NCBI GenBank assembly: GCA_964388665.1
Contig: CAYMBJ010000061.1
Span: 1 to 24,251, forward strand
From: CALCCV01 sp964388665
GTDB lineage: Bacteria > Bdellovibrionota > Bdellovibrionia > Bdellovibrionales > Bdellovibrionaceae
Length of the DNA stretch: 24,251 bases
Direction of reading: 5' to 3'
Position numbers and translations under genes: made by a program. The notes beneath the pieces are model-generated. The model worked only from the letters and a program-made list of their open reading frames with translations, was not told where the DNA came from and ran no database searches. Positions within the stretch are counted from its first letter, which is position 1, and the number at the start of each line of letters is the position of its first letter. Shown here one piece after another: positions 1 to 7,895 of this stretch.

Positions 1-2
1 CA

Positions 3-491
3 AAGAAAATCATAACAAATCAAATATGTCCACTAGCAAATGGCCTGGTCAGTAACACAGCTACAGCAGCTAATAAATGTGAAGCAGCGATTGAAAGAGC
101 AATATCAGAACTTAAACCACAGCCCGATGGCTCAGTGGATATAATCAACGAACGTAGCATTCAGATGCTGGTGGAGTTTGGCAGAAATACCCCCGGAGGC
201 TTATTCAATGCCAATGCCGTCAGGTACTTTCATGCAAACTTCAGTAGACTTGATGTTTCGGGAGTCAAAGCTCTTTATAGCTCGCTAAGAGAAGCGAGAA
301 GTATGAGTTTTGAGCGACAGATGACCCCTCACTGGACACTCGATCAAGCACGAAAAGAGATTTTAGAGTCTTATATGGCACACCTTTGGCAAACCAAACC
401 GGAAACTGCTGAAGCGGTGAGGGACTATTTTGAGGATTTGCGCGCTCAATTGCCTTATGAATCTCCGCAATCCATCAGTCGCCCGGAATGA
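3..491 (+). CDS. C-terminal part of an unrecognised protein (5' end outside window)
   Basis: The reading frame is open from the left edge of the window to the TGA at 489-491, with no stop upstream of the internal GTG at 135. The gene therefore almost certainly starts outside the window, and 135 is not its real start. About 162 residues are visible. The sequence is soluble-looking and helix-rich, with many charged residues in its last 100 residues (for example FERQMTPHWTLDQARKEIL). The first visible residues include two cysteines (QICPLAN and NKCEAA) and could be the mature part of an exported protein, but no signal peptide can be seen. I do not recognise the family. It is followed by a 652-base non-coding stretch, so it is probably the last gene of its transcript. 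Confidence 0.6.
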   Translation, partial: KKIITNQICPLANGLVSNTATAANKCEAAIERAISELKPQPDGSVDIINERSIQMLVEFGRNTPGGLFNANAVRYFHANFSRLDVSGVKALYSSLREARSMSFERQMTPHWTLDQARKEILESYMAHLWQTKPETAEAVRDYFEDLRAQLPYESPQSISRPE

Positions 492-1143
492 TCTCGCTAT
501 TTTAAAAGAAAAATGGAATCAATACCTCCACCCATGGCTCCCCTCAATGTGAGCCAAGGGGATGGTTGATGCGGGGAGGCAAAGTCTTGGCTTTCGCTGA
601 CTCGCGGCTCTTCTTCTCTTGTTGCCTTCTTGAATCCAGCGACCCCGCAAGCGTGGGAAAGCAATATCGGGTATGGGTGGTTTTGCTTTGAACGGAAGAT
701 TGAATCGCGACTCAGTGCCATTTTTAATCTCAATGACAATTTGAAATCAAGGAAAACAGCAATCAGCGACCACCGTTCTCAGCCAATGTGGGCGGCCATT
801 TCGATTGATATGCTTTTATAGTCAATAAAATATTTTTACAATGCTCTGAATCTTTGCGACCTGTTTACCGATGATTTTTTGTGAAAAGTTCGGCCGCACA
901 TTTGTAGAATTGATCACATCTTTTCTTTTTGGAAAAATCAAAAAAAGGAGCACTGCCGCTCTTGGGACAGTCGTCCCATTTCAAAAGGCGAGCGCATACA
1001 GCAATCCACTTTTTTAAAATTTCATTGCCTCCCTATCGATCAATCATTACCATTTGCATTGAAGCAAGAATAATTTTCAAAGAAACTAATATTATTAAAG
1101 GCAATGAATATAAAGTTGTCGCAAAGGAAAGAGGGGATCGAAA
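492..1143. other. Non-coding stretch of 652 bases
   Basis: No convincing gene is seen here. Short frames on both strands use rare starts and have no protein-like composition. The first third holds a cluster of nested inverted repeats annotated separately as a candidate RNA (528-690). The remainder is AT-rich. It contains a 6-bp hairpin with an AGTC loop (963-968 pairing with 973-978) and, at its right end, the leader and ribosome binding site (GAGGGG) of the beta-barrel gene at 1144. I could not choose a promoter for that gene with confidence. Confidence 0.6.
528..690 (+). ncRNA. Candidate structured small RNA
   Basis: Several inverted repeats nest inside one another. CCACCCAT at 528-535 pairs with ATGGGTGG at 673-680 as a closing stem, directly followed by TTTTGCTTT. 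Inside it, CCCCT 540-544 pairs with AGGGG 557-561, flanked by CCAT/ATGG. A second arm is built from GCGGGG 571-576 with CCCCGC 643-648, AGGCAA 577-582 with TTGCCT 622-627, and AGTC 583-586 with GACT 599-602. A closing stem, internal bubble, long terminal arm, U-rich end and size of about 160 nt would fit a 6S-like regulatory RNA, but I found no primary-sequence signature for 6S or any other family. The plus strand is inferred from the T-rich tail. A weak -10-like TATTTT lies at 498-503. Confidence 0.35.
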
Positions 1144-2220
1144 ATGAAGGGATCAATCATAATTATTTTGGCAACCATGCTAACGCAACAGGGATGGGCC
1201 AGCAAGGCGCGAGTGAATGCATTGCAACTCAGTCCAACAGTGAGTGACGAACGAGACATCTTGACCAATCCGGCGTTTGCTACGAGTTATTCTGGTTTCT
1301 TTACCCTAGAAGCTGGTTCTGGTGGTGCGACTCTTACTGACTCACAATACACTGCTCCTAAAGCAGAGGGTGGATTTTCACGAATGATGGGTGAGGATGC
1401 CCGCTTGGGAGCACACGTGAGCAAATTCTACAGTGCTACTACAGATCGTGTTGCTAGTGGATTTTTGGGTGTGAAAAACCCAGTTGACCTGCACTATGCA
1501 TTTAAAATGGGTGCTGGTTCTATGGGTGTCGGTCTGGGTTACTCAAGTTCAGATGAAAAAACAGCAACGGGAAAACAGAGCTTTTTCGGTTTAAATGTGG
1601 GTTATGCAGCAGCTGCATTTGATGTTGCGCTGAACACGGCTTTGATTGATAGCGCGGAAGTTGAAGCCACTGGAAAGTACAATGGCGCAATGCCAATCGA
1701 AATTTTTGGTAGCTTGTATCTGGATGCACTTCAAGTGACAGGAGCTGTGACGAGCAAAGGGTTTAAAGTCGAAAATGCCGCTGGTAACGAAACCAAGAAT
1801 CAGAAAGTAATGAACATCAGCGCAGGCGTGTTCCAAAAGACTGATGTTGAAGGTGGACAATTTTTTTATGGTGGAACACTCAATAGTGACGAGACCAAAG
1901 AGAGCGTTGGTGACACGGCCACGACATCAAAATATTTGCTTTTCAAAGTGGGCGCAGAAGCCAATGCAACTAGCTGGTTAGATCTTCGCGGAGCGATTTC
2001 ACAACCAGTCCTATTTGCCAATACAAAGACGACCACAGCGGGAGTCGGCGACGAGAAGACTCTTGATAATAGCACCTCTGTATCCGCAGGCGCCACACTC
2101 AAGTTTAACAAACTCAAAGTGGACGCTTCATTGGCCTCATCGACTCCAGGCAGCACCACTTATGGTCAAGTGAACGGCAACTCGCTCATTGGTGACATTG
2201 GATTAACCTACTCTTTCTAA
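1144..2220 (+). CDS. Outer-membrane beta-barrel protein, first of a tandem pair
   Basis: A 358-residue protein with a signal peptide (hydrophobic MKGSIIIILATML, likely cleavage after WA before SKAR). The mature part is rich in alternating polar/hydrophobic stretches and Gly/Ala/Ser/Thr, has no cysteine, and ends in LTYSF. A C-terminal aromatic is the usual signal for BAM-dependent outer-membrane insertion. It is a paralog of the next gene. Shared blocks include ASKARV.ALQ.SP, EGGF.R, FLG..NPV, GKQ, FFYG, DLRG/QLRG..QPVL and KTLDN.TSV. The start is supported by GAGGGG seven bases before ATG. The pore or adhesion role is unknown; a porin-like or surface barrel is an inference. Only 44 bases separate it from its paralog, so the two are probably co-transcribed. 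Confidence 0.82.
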   Translation: MKGSIIIILATMLTQQGWASKARVNALQLSPTVSDERDILTNPAFATSYSGFFTLEAGSGGATLTDSQYTAPKAEGGFSRMMGEDARLGAHVSKFYSATTDRVASGFLGVKNPVDLHYAFKMGAGSMGVGLGYSSSDEKTATGKQSFFGLNVGYAAAAFDVALNTALIDSAEVEATGKYNGAMPIEIFGSLYLDALQVTGAVTSKGFKVENAAGNETKNQKVMNISAGVFQKTDVEGGQFFYGGTLNSDETKESVGDTATTSKYLLFKVGAEANATSWLDLRGAISQPVLFANTKTTTAGVGDEKTLDNSTSVSAGATLKFNKLKVDASLASSTPGSTTYGQVNGNSLIGDIGLTYSF

Positions 2221-2264
2221 ACAAAAGAGAAAATTGAATTATCTTTTATGAAAGGGAATTAAAA

Positions 2265-3443
2265 ATGAAAACATACTTTTTAGCTTTTCTAATGCTTGCG
2301 GTTTCGCCACTGGCGATGGCCAGCAAAGCGAGAGTGACAGCGCTGCAAAACTCACCGCACATCGTGGATTACAGTCATATATTTGACACGCCAACGTATA
2401 TGCTTTCTTTGCCAGACCAAGTGCTACTTGAAATGGGACAAAACTCTTCGCGAATGCTTGGAGCCACTTCTATATCAGGATTTCCGCTTCCTACTGGAGG
2501 TGTCAGCACCGCCGGACCTAACTCAGAGGGTGGCTTTTTGCGCTCAGCAGGGGATCAAAAATGGGGCGTCTATTTAGGAAGAAAATCTCCCCTCACCACA
2601 CAAGCGCGATACCGATTTGGTTTTTTAGGCCAAGAGAATCCAGTTGAGGTCATGTGGGGAATGAGTGGCGGACTGAATATGGCCGCCACTGTATCGTACT
2701 CCAATTCAGATAAAAAGGACACTGGCGGTAAACAAAATGCATACGGAATGCGTTTGGGTATAGGCGGAGAGGCCTGGGATGCAGCCCTTCTTTTTGGCTT
2801 GGGCAGCGGTGCCACAGGAGCAGACCTTTCGGGAAATGGTACGTTGGACAACGCCATTGAGCAAAATGCGACTTACAAAGGTACAACTGGTTTTAAAGCT
2901 AGCGGAAGCTACCGAATGGAATCGTTTTATTTTTATGGCAGCTACTCTATGGATGGGTTCAAACTTGATAAATATAAAGCTGACCCTGGCTACACAAATG
3001 GCACAATTGACGGTCAAGCAACGGCCGAGTTTGTTTTTGCCACTATGGAAGTTGGAGCGATTGACACGATGAAGATGGATCAGGGAGAGTTCTTTTATGG
3101 AGTCTCATTAATTTCCTCTGATAGTGACAACAAAGACCTCGACAATGCCGGAGATGCCTTTAAGTCTACACGACTGTCCATGCCATTTCTGATGGGTGTG
3201 GAAGTGACTGCAACTGAGTGGATGCAACTTCGCGGCTCAATCAAACAGCCAGTTCTTATTGGCTCTAGAAAGGCCCAAGACAGTGATGCCAAAACACTGG
3301 ACAATGAAACGAGTGTTGGTCTGGGCGCAAGTATCTTGCTGGACAAATGGACCCTCGATGCCACCTTGGCTGGGGTGAGCACAGGTCGATTTGACTTTGG
3401 CACCAATACCTTTGCCAATGCCTCTTTGAACTACAAGTTCTAG
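2265..3443 (+). CDS. Outer-membrane beta-barrel protein, second of a tandem pair
   Basis: A 392-residue paralog of the preceding protein. It has a signal peptide (MKTYFLAFLMLAVSPLAMA) and a mature start SKARVTALQNSP. The C-terminus LNYKF ends in phenylalanine, as expected for an outer-membrane barrel. Relative to its neighbour it has an insertion around residues 55-90 and another near 190-230, consistent with different extracellular loops on a common barrel. The core blocks NPVEVMWG, YSNSDKKDTGGKQ, GEFFYG and LRGSIKQPVL align with the first copy. AAAGGGAATTAAAA upstream of ATG provides the ribosome binding site. A strong hairpin follows at 3458-3491. The transported substrate is unknown. The pair probably arose by tandem duplication followed by loop divergence. 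Confidence 0.82.
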   Translation: MKTYFLAFLMLAVSPLAMASKARVTALQNSPHIVDYSHIFDTPTYMLSLPDQVLLEMGQNSSRMLGATSISGFPLPTGGVSTAGPNSEGGFLRSAGDQKWGVYLGRKSPLTTQARYRFGFLGQENPVEVMWGMSGGLNMAATVSYSNSDKKDTGGKQNAYGMRLGIGGEAWDAALLFGLGSGATGADLSGNGTLDNAIEQNATYKGTTGFKASGSYRMESFYFYGSYSMDGFKLDKYKADPGYTNGTIDGQATAEFVFATMEVGAIDTMKMDQGEFFYGVSLISSDSDNKDLDNAGDAFKSTRLSMPFLMGVEVTATEWMQLRGSIKQPVLIGSRKAQDSDAKTLDNETSVGLGASILLDKWTLDATLAGVSTGRFDFGTNTFANASLNYKF

Positions 3444-3457
3444 TATCATTGTGAGAG

Positions 3458-3491
3458 CGCAAGGGATTTGCAAAAAAACAAATCCCTTGCG
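3458..3491 (+). terminator. Strong hairpin downstream of the beta-barrel pair
   Basis: A 13-bp perfect stem (CGCAAGGGATTTG pairing with CAAATCCCTTGCG) encloses an A-rich 8-base loop, 14 bases after the stop codon. No T-run follows on the plus strand, so it may end transcription inefficiently, act in 3' end protection, or work with Rho. A second inverted repeat, TGAGATA 3507-3513 with TATCTCA 3533-3539, follows. Confidence 0.6.
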
Positions 3492-3665
3492 AATTCCCGC
3501 CGATCATGAGATAAATAGCGCTCAAGGCTCACTATCTCAAACTTTCAAGAGAATTTTTAGATATCACAATAAATCTTAAAATGAATGGCTGCCTTCGCAA
3601 CTGAGACTGTCTCTATAGAGCTTTCAGTGATCTTCATTGTAAGACGCTGCTAGCGACGACCGCCA

Positions 3666-3694
3666 TTGACCAATATTCTCTTTACCTCTAGGCT
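3666..3694 (+). promoter_or_regulatory. Sigma-70-type promoter of rnr, near-leaderless
   Basis: TTGACC at 3666-3671, a 17-base spacer and TAGGCT at 3689-3694 match the consensus spacing. The predicted transcription start lies about 0-3 bases before the ATG at 3704, and there is no Shine-Dalgarno sequence between them. Confidence 0.55.
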
Positions 3695-3703
3695 AAAAAT
3701 CGC

Positions 3704-6226
3704 ATGAAACAAACGAAGAAACTGTACTTACAAGGCACAATAAAGCGCCATCCTGATGGCTTTGGCTTTTTTATTCCCGAAAACAAAGAAAACCCAGACA
3801 TCTATATTCCCCGAAACGAAATGAAATATGCCATGTCCAACGACCGCGTGATGGTGGAGGCCATGCCCGATCGTGCCCAGCCCGATCGTTGGCGCGGCGA
3901 AATCGTGAAAATTCTGGAACGAAAAACCAAAACCGTGGTGGGACGCTATCAAAGCCAGGGCGATTCCGCTGGATTTTTGCCAGACGACTCAAAGGCTTGG
4001 GGAGTCAATCTCAAGATTCCATCTGGCGACTCCATGGGAGCCATCGTCGGCCAATTGGTCGAAGCTACGATTGTTCAGTATCCAGAGAGCGGTGAAACCT
4101 TTATTGGCAAAGTCACCAAAGTGCTTGGCGATGCCGCGAGCCCACTCAATGACATTCAAAGAGTCATTGGTTTGCAGCAAATACCCGATGACTTTCCGGT
4201 TGCGGTGATCAAGGAAACTGAACATTTGCAAGACAATCCGTCGCCACAGGATTTTGCTGGTCGCCGTGATCTGCAAGATCTACCGCTGGTGACTATTGAT
4301 GGCGCCACAGCCAAAGATTTTGATGATGCTGTCCATGTTGAACAGAACTCCAAAGGATTTTTGTGTCATGTGGCGATCGCCGATGTCAGCCACTATGTGC
4401 GACCCGGTTCGGAGATGGACAAGGAGGCCTATCTTCGTGGCACCAGCGTGTACTTTCCAAATTTTGTTGTACCAATGCTGCCAGAAAAGATCAGCAATGG
4501 GCTGTGTTCGCTCAATCCGCATGTGCCGCGGCTCTGCCTTGTGGCCGAGATGCAATTTGATTTTCAGGGTGTCATGACTTCTTCACAATTTTATGAAGCT
4601 GTGATGAAAAGCCATGCCCGAATCACCTATGGTGAGGCACAGCAGATTTTAGAAGGAAGTCCGCCAGAGCGCTTTAGTGAAGTCAAAGACGTGGTTCATC
4701 GCTGTGCTGATCTGTCAAAAATTCTTCTGGCCAAGCGTTACCGTGAAGGCAGTCTCGATTTAGAAATTCCGGAGACGACTCTAGAAATTGATGCCGAAGG
4801 CAATCCCGTCGATGTCTTAAAAAGTGACCGTTTATTTGCCCATCGCTTGATAGAGGAATTGATGTTGGCGGCCAATGTCGCAGTTGCAAAATTCTTTAAG
4901 CAAAAAGACATCCCCGCGCTTTATCGCATTCATGATGAGCCCCATGCCGATGCCCTTGAAAATCTCGAAAAATATCTGCAGGCCTTTGGCGCCAAAACAC
5001 ATTTGGGAAGTGGGCAATTGCAAAAGCGCCTTTCACAGGCCCTGCAGCAATTTGCGGGCGGTCCTCATAGCACCGTTCTTAATATCCTCACTTTGCGCAG
5101 CATGAATCAAGCCAAATACAGCGTGCAAAATATTGGGCACTTTGGACTCGCATTCGCGGATTACGCCCACTTCACCTCTCCCATTCGACGCTATCCTGAT
5201 TTGATCGTGCATCGTTTGTTAAAGAGTCAGGTGATGCCCAATTCGCGCTATCGCGTGATGGCCGAGGAGGATTTGCTAACAGCCGGAACCCATCTGTCTG
5301 CCTGCGAGCAGCGTGCGGCCAAGGCCGAACGCCTGATCATGAGCATCAAAAAGGCTCGCTTTATGCAAAAGCATGTGGGCGAAGAGTTTGAAGGTCTCAT
5401 CACCAGTGTGGTGAAATTTGGTGTTTTTGTTAGTTTGCGCGAATTTGATATCGATGGCCTGGTGCGCCTCGAAGCTTTGGCAAAGGAGCACCTGGAGTTT
5501 GATGAAGAGATGCTGGTTTTATTTAATAAAAAAACCGGCCGTCGCTATCAAATCGGCGACAAGCTTAAGATTCGCGTGGAATCAGCTGACGTCGACGCTG
5601 GGCAAATCAATTTTGTCCGCGTCCTTAACGAAAAAGAACAGGCTCACGAAAAGGCTCACCCGAGCAGGCCAAACGCAAATGCTAGAAAACGCACAAATGC
5701 TCGCTCCAGTGACCGTGGAGGCGACATCAACGCCAAGGGCAAAGAAGAAGCTATTGGTCGAGTGTCTCGCAAGCGAAAAGGGTCAAGTGGTCAACAAGAA
5801 CACGGTGGTGGCAAAGCCAAAAGAAATTCCACACAAGAGCGGGACAGAGATCGTTCCCAAGAGGGCGACAGAGATCGCTCCTTTTCGCACCGGCCCGGAA
5901 AGCGCAAGGTAAAGAAATCAGGTTCTACCAGCGCTCAAAAGCACCGAAAGGGTCAAGGGCAGGCGGCAACAGAAAAAGCACCGGCAGCCTCTCACAGGAG
6001 TGGCGCAAGAAAAACAGCTACAAGCAAAGGACCCGAGGCTCTGGCAGGGAGCGAGACACCAAAGGTGCAAAAAAGATCGCTCGGTTCGCGCCTCCTTGGT
6101 ATGTTAGAAACTTCGTACAGCAAAAATCGCAAGGCAAAGAAGGAAGCAGATGCGGCCAATAAATCCGATCGGAAGGACCCTAAAAAACGCGGCAAGAATG
6201 CGAACCATCGTGGGGGTGTTCGCTAG
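3704..6226 (+). CDS. rnr: Ribonuclease R (RNB family 3'-5' exoribonuclease) with long basic tail
   Basis: An 840-residue protein that degrades structured RNA processively from the 3' end. An N-terminal OB/cold-shock region (GTIKRHPDGFGFFIP, residues 11-25) is followed by a second one near 75-140. The RNB catalytic domain starts around 190 and carries DGATAKDFDDAV (199-210), whose aspartates coordinate Mg2+, and SPIRRYPDLIVHR near 491-505. An S1 domain spans about 557-640. The last ~195 residues are a low-complexity Lys/Arg/Ser/Gly tail with ERDRDRS/GDRDRS repeats, longer than in most homologs. The N-terminal winged helix of E. coli RNase R is absent. No Shine-Dalgarno sequence precedes ATG, and the promoter is almost on top of it. 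The 3' end overlaps the next gene by 77 bases. Confidence 0.95.
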   Translation: MKQTKKLYLQGTIKRHPDGFGFFIPENKENPDIYIPRNEMKYAMSNDRVMVEAMPDRAQPDRWRGEIVKILERKTKTVVGRYQSQGDSAGFLPDDSKAWGVNLKIPSGDSMGAIVGQLVEATIVQYPESGETFIGKVTKVLGDAASPLNDIQRVIGLQQIPDDFPVAVIKETEHLQDNPSPQDFAGRRDLQDLPLVTIDGATAKDFDDAVHVEQNSKGFLCHVAIADVSHYVRPGSEMDKEAYLRGTSVYFPNFVVPMLPEKISNGLCSLNPHVPRLCLVAEMQFDFQGVMTSSQFYEAVMKSHARITYGEAQQILEGSPPERFSEVKDVVHRCADLSKILLAKRYREGSLDLEIPETTLEIDAEGNPVDVLKSDRLFAHRLIEELMLAANVAVAKFFKQKDIPALYRIHDEPHADALENLEKYLQAFGAKTHLGSGQLQKRLSQALQQFAGGPHSTVLNILTLRSMNQAKYSVQNIGHFGLAFADYAHFTSPIRRYPDLIVHRLLKSQVMPNSRYRVMAEEDLLTAGTHLSACEQRAAKAERLIMSIKKARFMQKHVGEEFEGLITSVVKFGVFVSLREFDIDGLVRLEALAKEHLEFDEEMLVLFNKKTGRRYQIGDKLKIRVESADVDAGQINFVRVLNEKEQAHEKAHPSRPNANARKRTNARSSDRGGDINAKGKEEAIGRVSRKRKGSSGQQEHGGGKAKRNSTQERDRDRSQEGDRDRSFSHRPGKRKVKKSGSTSAQKHRKGQGQAATEKAPAASHRSGARKTATSKGPEALAGSETPKVQKRSLGSRLLGMLETSYSKNRKAKKEADAANKSDRKDPKKRGKNANHRGGVR

Positions 6227-7817
6227 GCACGGTTTCTATCAGCTGCTGGAACGGGTAAACCTTGGAAAGTTTTTGATCGAACGCCTCAGTCCACGCGAAG
6301 GAATCGAGAACCTCTCCATCCCCGAGAGACTGCGCCTCAGTTTTGAAGAATTGGGACCAACATTTGTAAAGTTTGGCCAACTGCTGGCATCTCGTCCCGA
6401 TTTGGTTCCTGAAGACTACGTCAACGAATTCAAACGCCTGCATGATCAGGTCACTCCGCTTCCGTTTTCCACTATCTTAGACGTCCTAGACAAAGAGTAT
6501 GGCAACCAAGGTTCCGCAATCTTTAAAGAGATTGACCCCATACCACTGGGCTCGGCCTCCATTGCCCAAGTTCATACGGCCAAACTTATCAATTCAGACG
6601 AAGTGGTGATCAAGGTTCAACGCCCAGGACTCAACACCATCATTCACGATGATCTCAATGTTATGTATTTTATTGCAGAGCTCTTTGAGTCCTATATTCC
6701 TGACCTGCGCACTCTAAACCCCGTCGGCATTGTGAATGAGTTCTTTCGCACCCTGCAGATGGAAACCAATTTTGTTATCGAAGGCAACAACATCCGCCGC
6801 TTTCAAAAGAACTTTGAATCAGAGGCAAAAATCATTATTCCTAAAGTTTACCTAGAACACACCACCGAGCGTGTTCTGGTCCTGGAAGCCTTAAAAGGCA
6901 TTCCACTTTCTCAGCCCGGAGCACTTCAGCAACCCGGAACTCAAGGCACTGAAATCGTCAAGCTGGGACTACGAGCCTATATAAAGATGGTGTTTTCAGA
7001 TGGACTTTTTCATGGCGATTTGCACGCCGGGAATTTTTTTGTATTTCCAGAAAATCGCATTGGACTCATCGATTTTGGCGTTGTTGGCAGACTCAATCCG
7101 CGCACTCAAACTGCGATCGCCAATATGCTTTTGGCACTCTCCAGAGAGGATTACGAGCGACTGGCCTACGAGTATGTGGATTTGGCGCCTTTTAATGAGC
7201 GCATCAATGTTGATTTTTTTGCCAAAGATCTGCGCGAAATGATTGCGCCCTTTTATGGGCTCTCACTTAAGAACGTGAATATCGGTAAACTCCTTATGTC
7301 TTCGTCAGGAATTGCTTCGAAGTACGGCTTGATCGTGCCCACTGATCTGATGCTGTTTTTTAAATCCATCGTTAACATTGAGGGCATCGGTCGCATGGGG
7401 GACAAGGATTTTGACTTCTTGGAGCACGCCATTGACCTTGCCGAAGAACTGGTGAAAAAGAGTTTTGAGGCCGGCAAGCTCACCAATGAGCTCGCCAACA
7501 TCACGCGCGAATCACGCAATCTCATCTCGGCATTGCCGAGGCAAATTAACTTGCTGTTTCGCAAACTCAACAATCCCGATCAAGCCATCAAAATTCAGAT
7601 CAAAGAGATGCAGGAGCTCAAGCGCTCGGTTGAGATCTCCTTTAATCTTTTGTTTTTGGGAATCATTATTGGCTCTCTGATTTTAAGCGCCTCGCTTATT
7701 TATGTAGAAGGCCGCGGAGCAAAGATCATGGCGATGCCCACTCTGAGTTTTTTTGGTTACACGCTAAGTGCTGTGCTGGGGATCGCCGCATTTATAAATT
7801 ACATTCGCAAGCGCTAA
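6150..7817 (+). CDS. ABC1/UbiB-family atypical kinase, membrane-anchored
   Basis: A 555-residue member of the ABC1/ADCK/UbiB family, whose bacterial members support ubiquinone biosynthesis or lipid and quinone homeostasis. Visible motifs are KFGQLLASRPDLVP (74-87, the family-specific KxGQ region), PLGSASIAQVH (132-142, Ala-rich nucleotide loop), IKVQRPG with the kinase lysine near 155, HGDLHAGN (288-295, catalytic loop) and DFG (308-310). Two C-terminal membrane helices lie at about 495-518 and 531-551, the classic UbiB topology. The start at 6150 is supported by AAGGAAG just upstream and lies inside the end of rnr; ATG at 6198 is an alternative with a weaker site. Overlap suggests translational coupling to rnr. 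Whether it serves ubiquinone or menaquinone metabolism cannot be decided here, so I give no symbol. Confidence 0.9.
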   Translation: MRPINPIGRTLKNAARMRTIVGVFARHGFYQLLERVNLGKFLIERLSPREGIENLSIPERLRLSFEELGPTFVKFGQLLASRPDLVPEDYVNEFKRLHDQVTPLPFSTILDVLDKEYGNQGSAIFKEIDPIPLGSASIAQVHTAKLINSDEVVIKVQRPGLNTIIHDDLNVMYFIAELFESYIPDLRTLNPVGIVNEFFRTLQMETNFVIEGNNIRRFQKNFESEAKIIIPKVYLEHTTERVLVLEALKGIPLSQPGALQQPGTQGTEIVKLGLRAYIKMVFSDGLFHGDLHAGNFFVFPENRIGLIDFGVVGRLNPRTQTAIANMLLALSREDYERLAYEYVDLAPFNERINVDFFAKDLREMIAPFYGLSLKNVNIGKLLMSSSGIASKYGLIVPTDLMLFFKSIVNIEGIGRMGDKDFDFLEHAIDLAEELVKKSFEAGKLTNELANITRESRNLISALPRQINLLFRKLNNPDQAIKIQIKEMQELKRSVEISFNLLFLGIIIGSLILSASLIYVEGRGAKIMAMPTLSFFGYTLSAVLGIAAFINYIRKR

Positions 7818-7868
7818 CAAGCTCCTGAAAAAGGCAAATCTGCTGCGCTCTCCCCTTGAAAACATTCG

Positions 7869-7895
7869 TAGTTATTGTGGAGGCCACAATAACTA
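7869..7895. terminator. Bidirectional hairpin between convergent genes
   Basis: TAGTTATTGTGG (7869-7880) and CCACAATAACTA (7884-7895) form a 12-bp perfect stem with a 3-base loop. It sits between the end of the ABC1 kinase gene and the minus-strand nuclease gene, whose stop codon (7893-7895) lies inside it. The symmetric arms and position suggest it terminates both genes, although neither side has a strong T-run. Confidence 0.6.

Noticed and set aside
571..590. Resemblance of GGGGAGGCAAAGTC to the RNase P RNA core GAGGAAAGTCC.
   Set aside because: The match is inexact, the structured region is only ~160 nt, and the partner 3' core (ACAGAA...GCTTA) is absent.
571..649. A possible tRNA: 79 bases with GCGGGG and CCCCGC at the ends and TTGAATCC near the 3' end.
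   Set aside because: No T-stem can form around TTGAATCC, the seventh acceptor pair fails, and there is no D-arm or anticodon arm. The pairing AGGCAA/TTGCCT fits an elongated hairpin instead.
497..739. An 80-codon minus-strand frame.
   Set aside because: It is the translation of the inverted-repeat cluster, with a start lacking a clear binding site and no protein-like features.
929..1147. A 72-codon plus-strand frame ending in the ATGA overlap with the beta-barrel gene.
   Set aside because: TTG start in a homopolymer-rich leader, unusual composition, no domain; it is more simply the leader of the next gene.
5418..5912. A 164-codon frame on the plus strand inside rnr.
   Set aside because: It is an out-of-frame shadow of the S1 domain and basic tail of RNase R, which is strongly supported.
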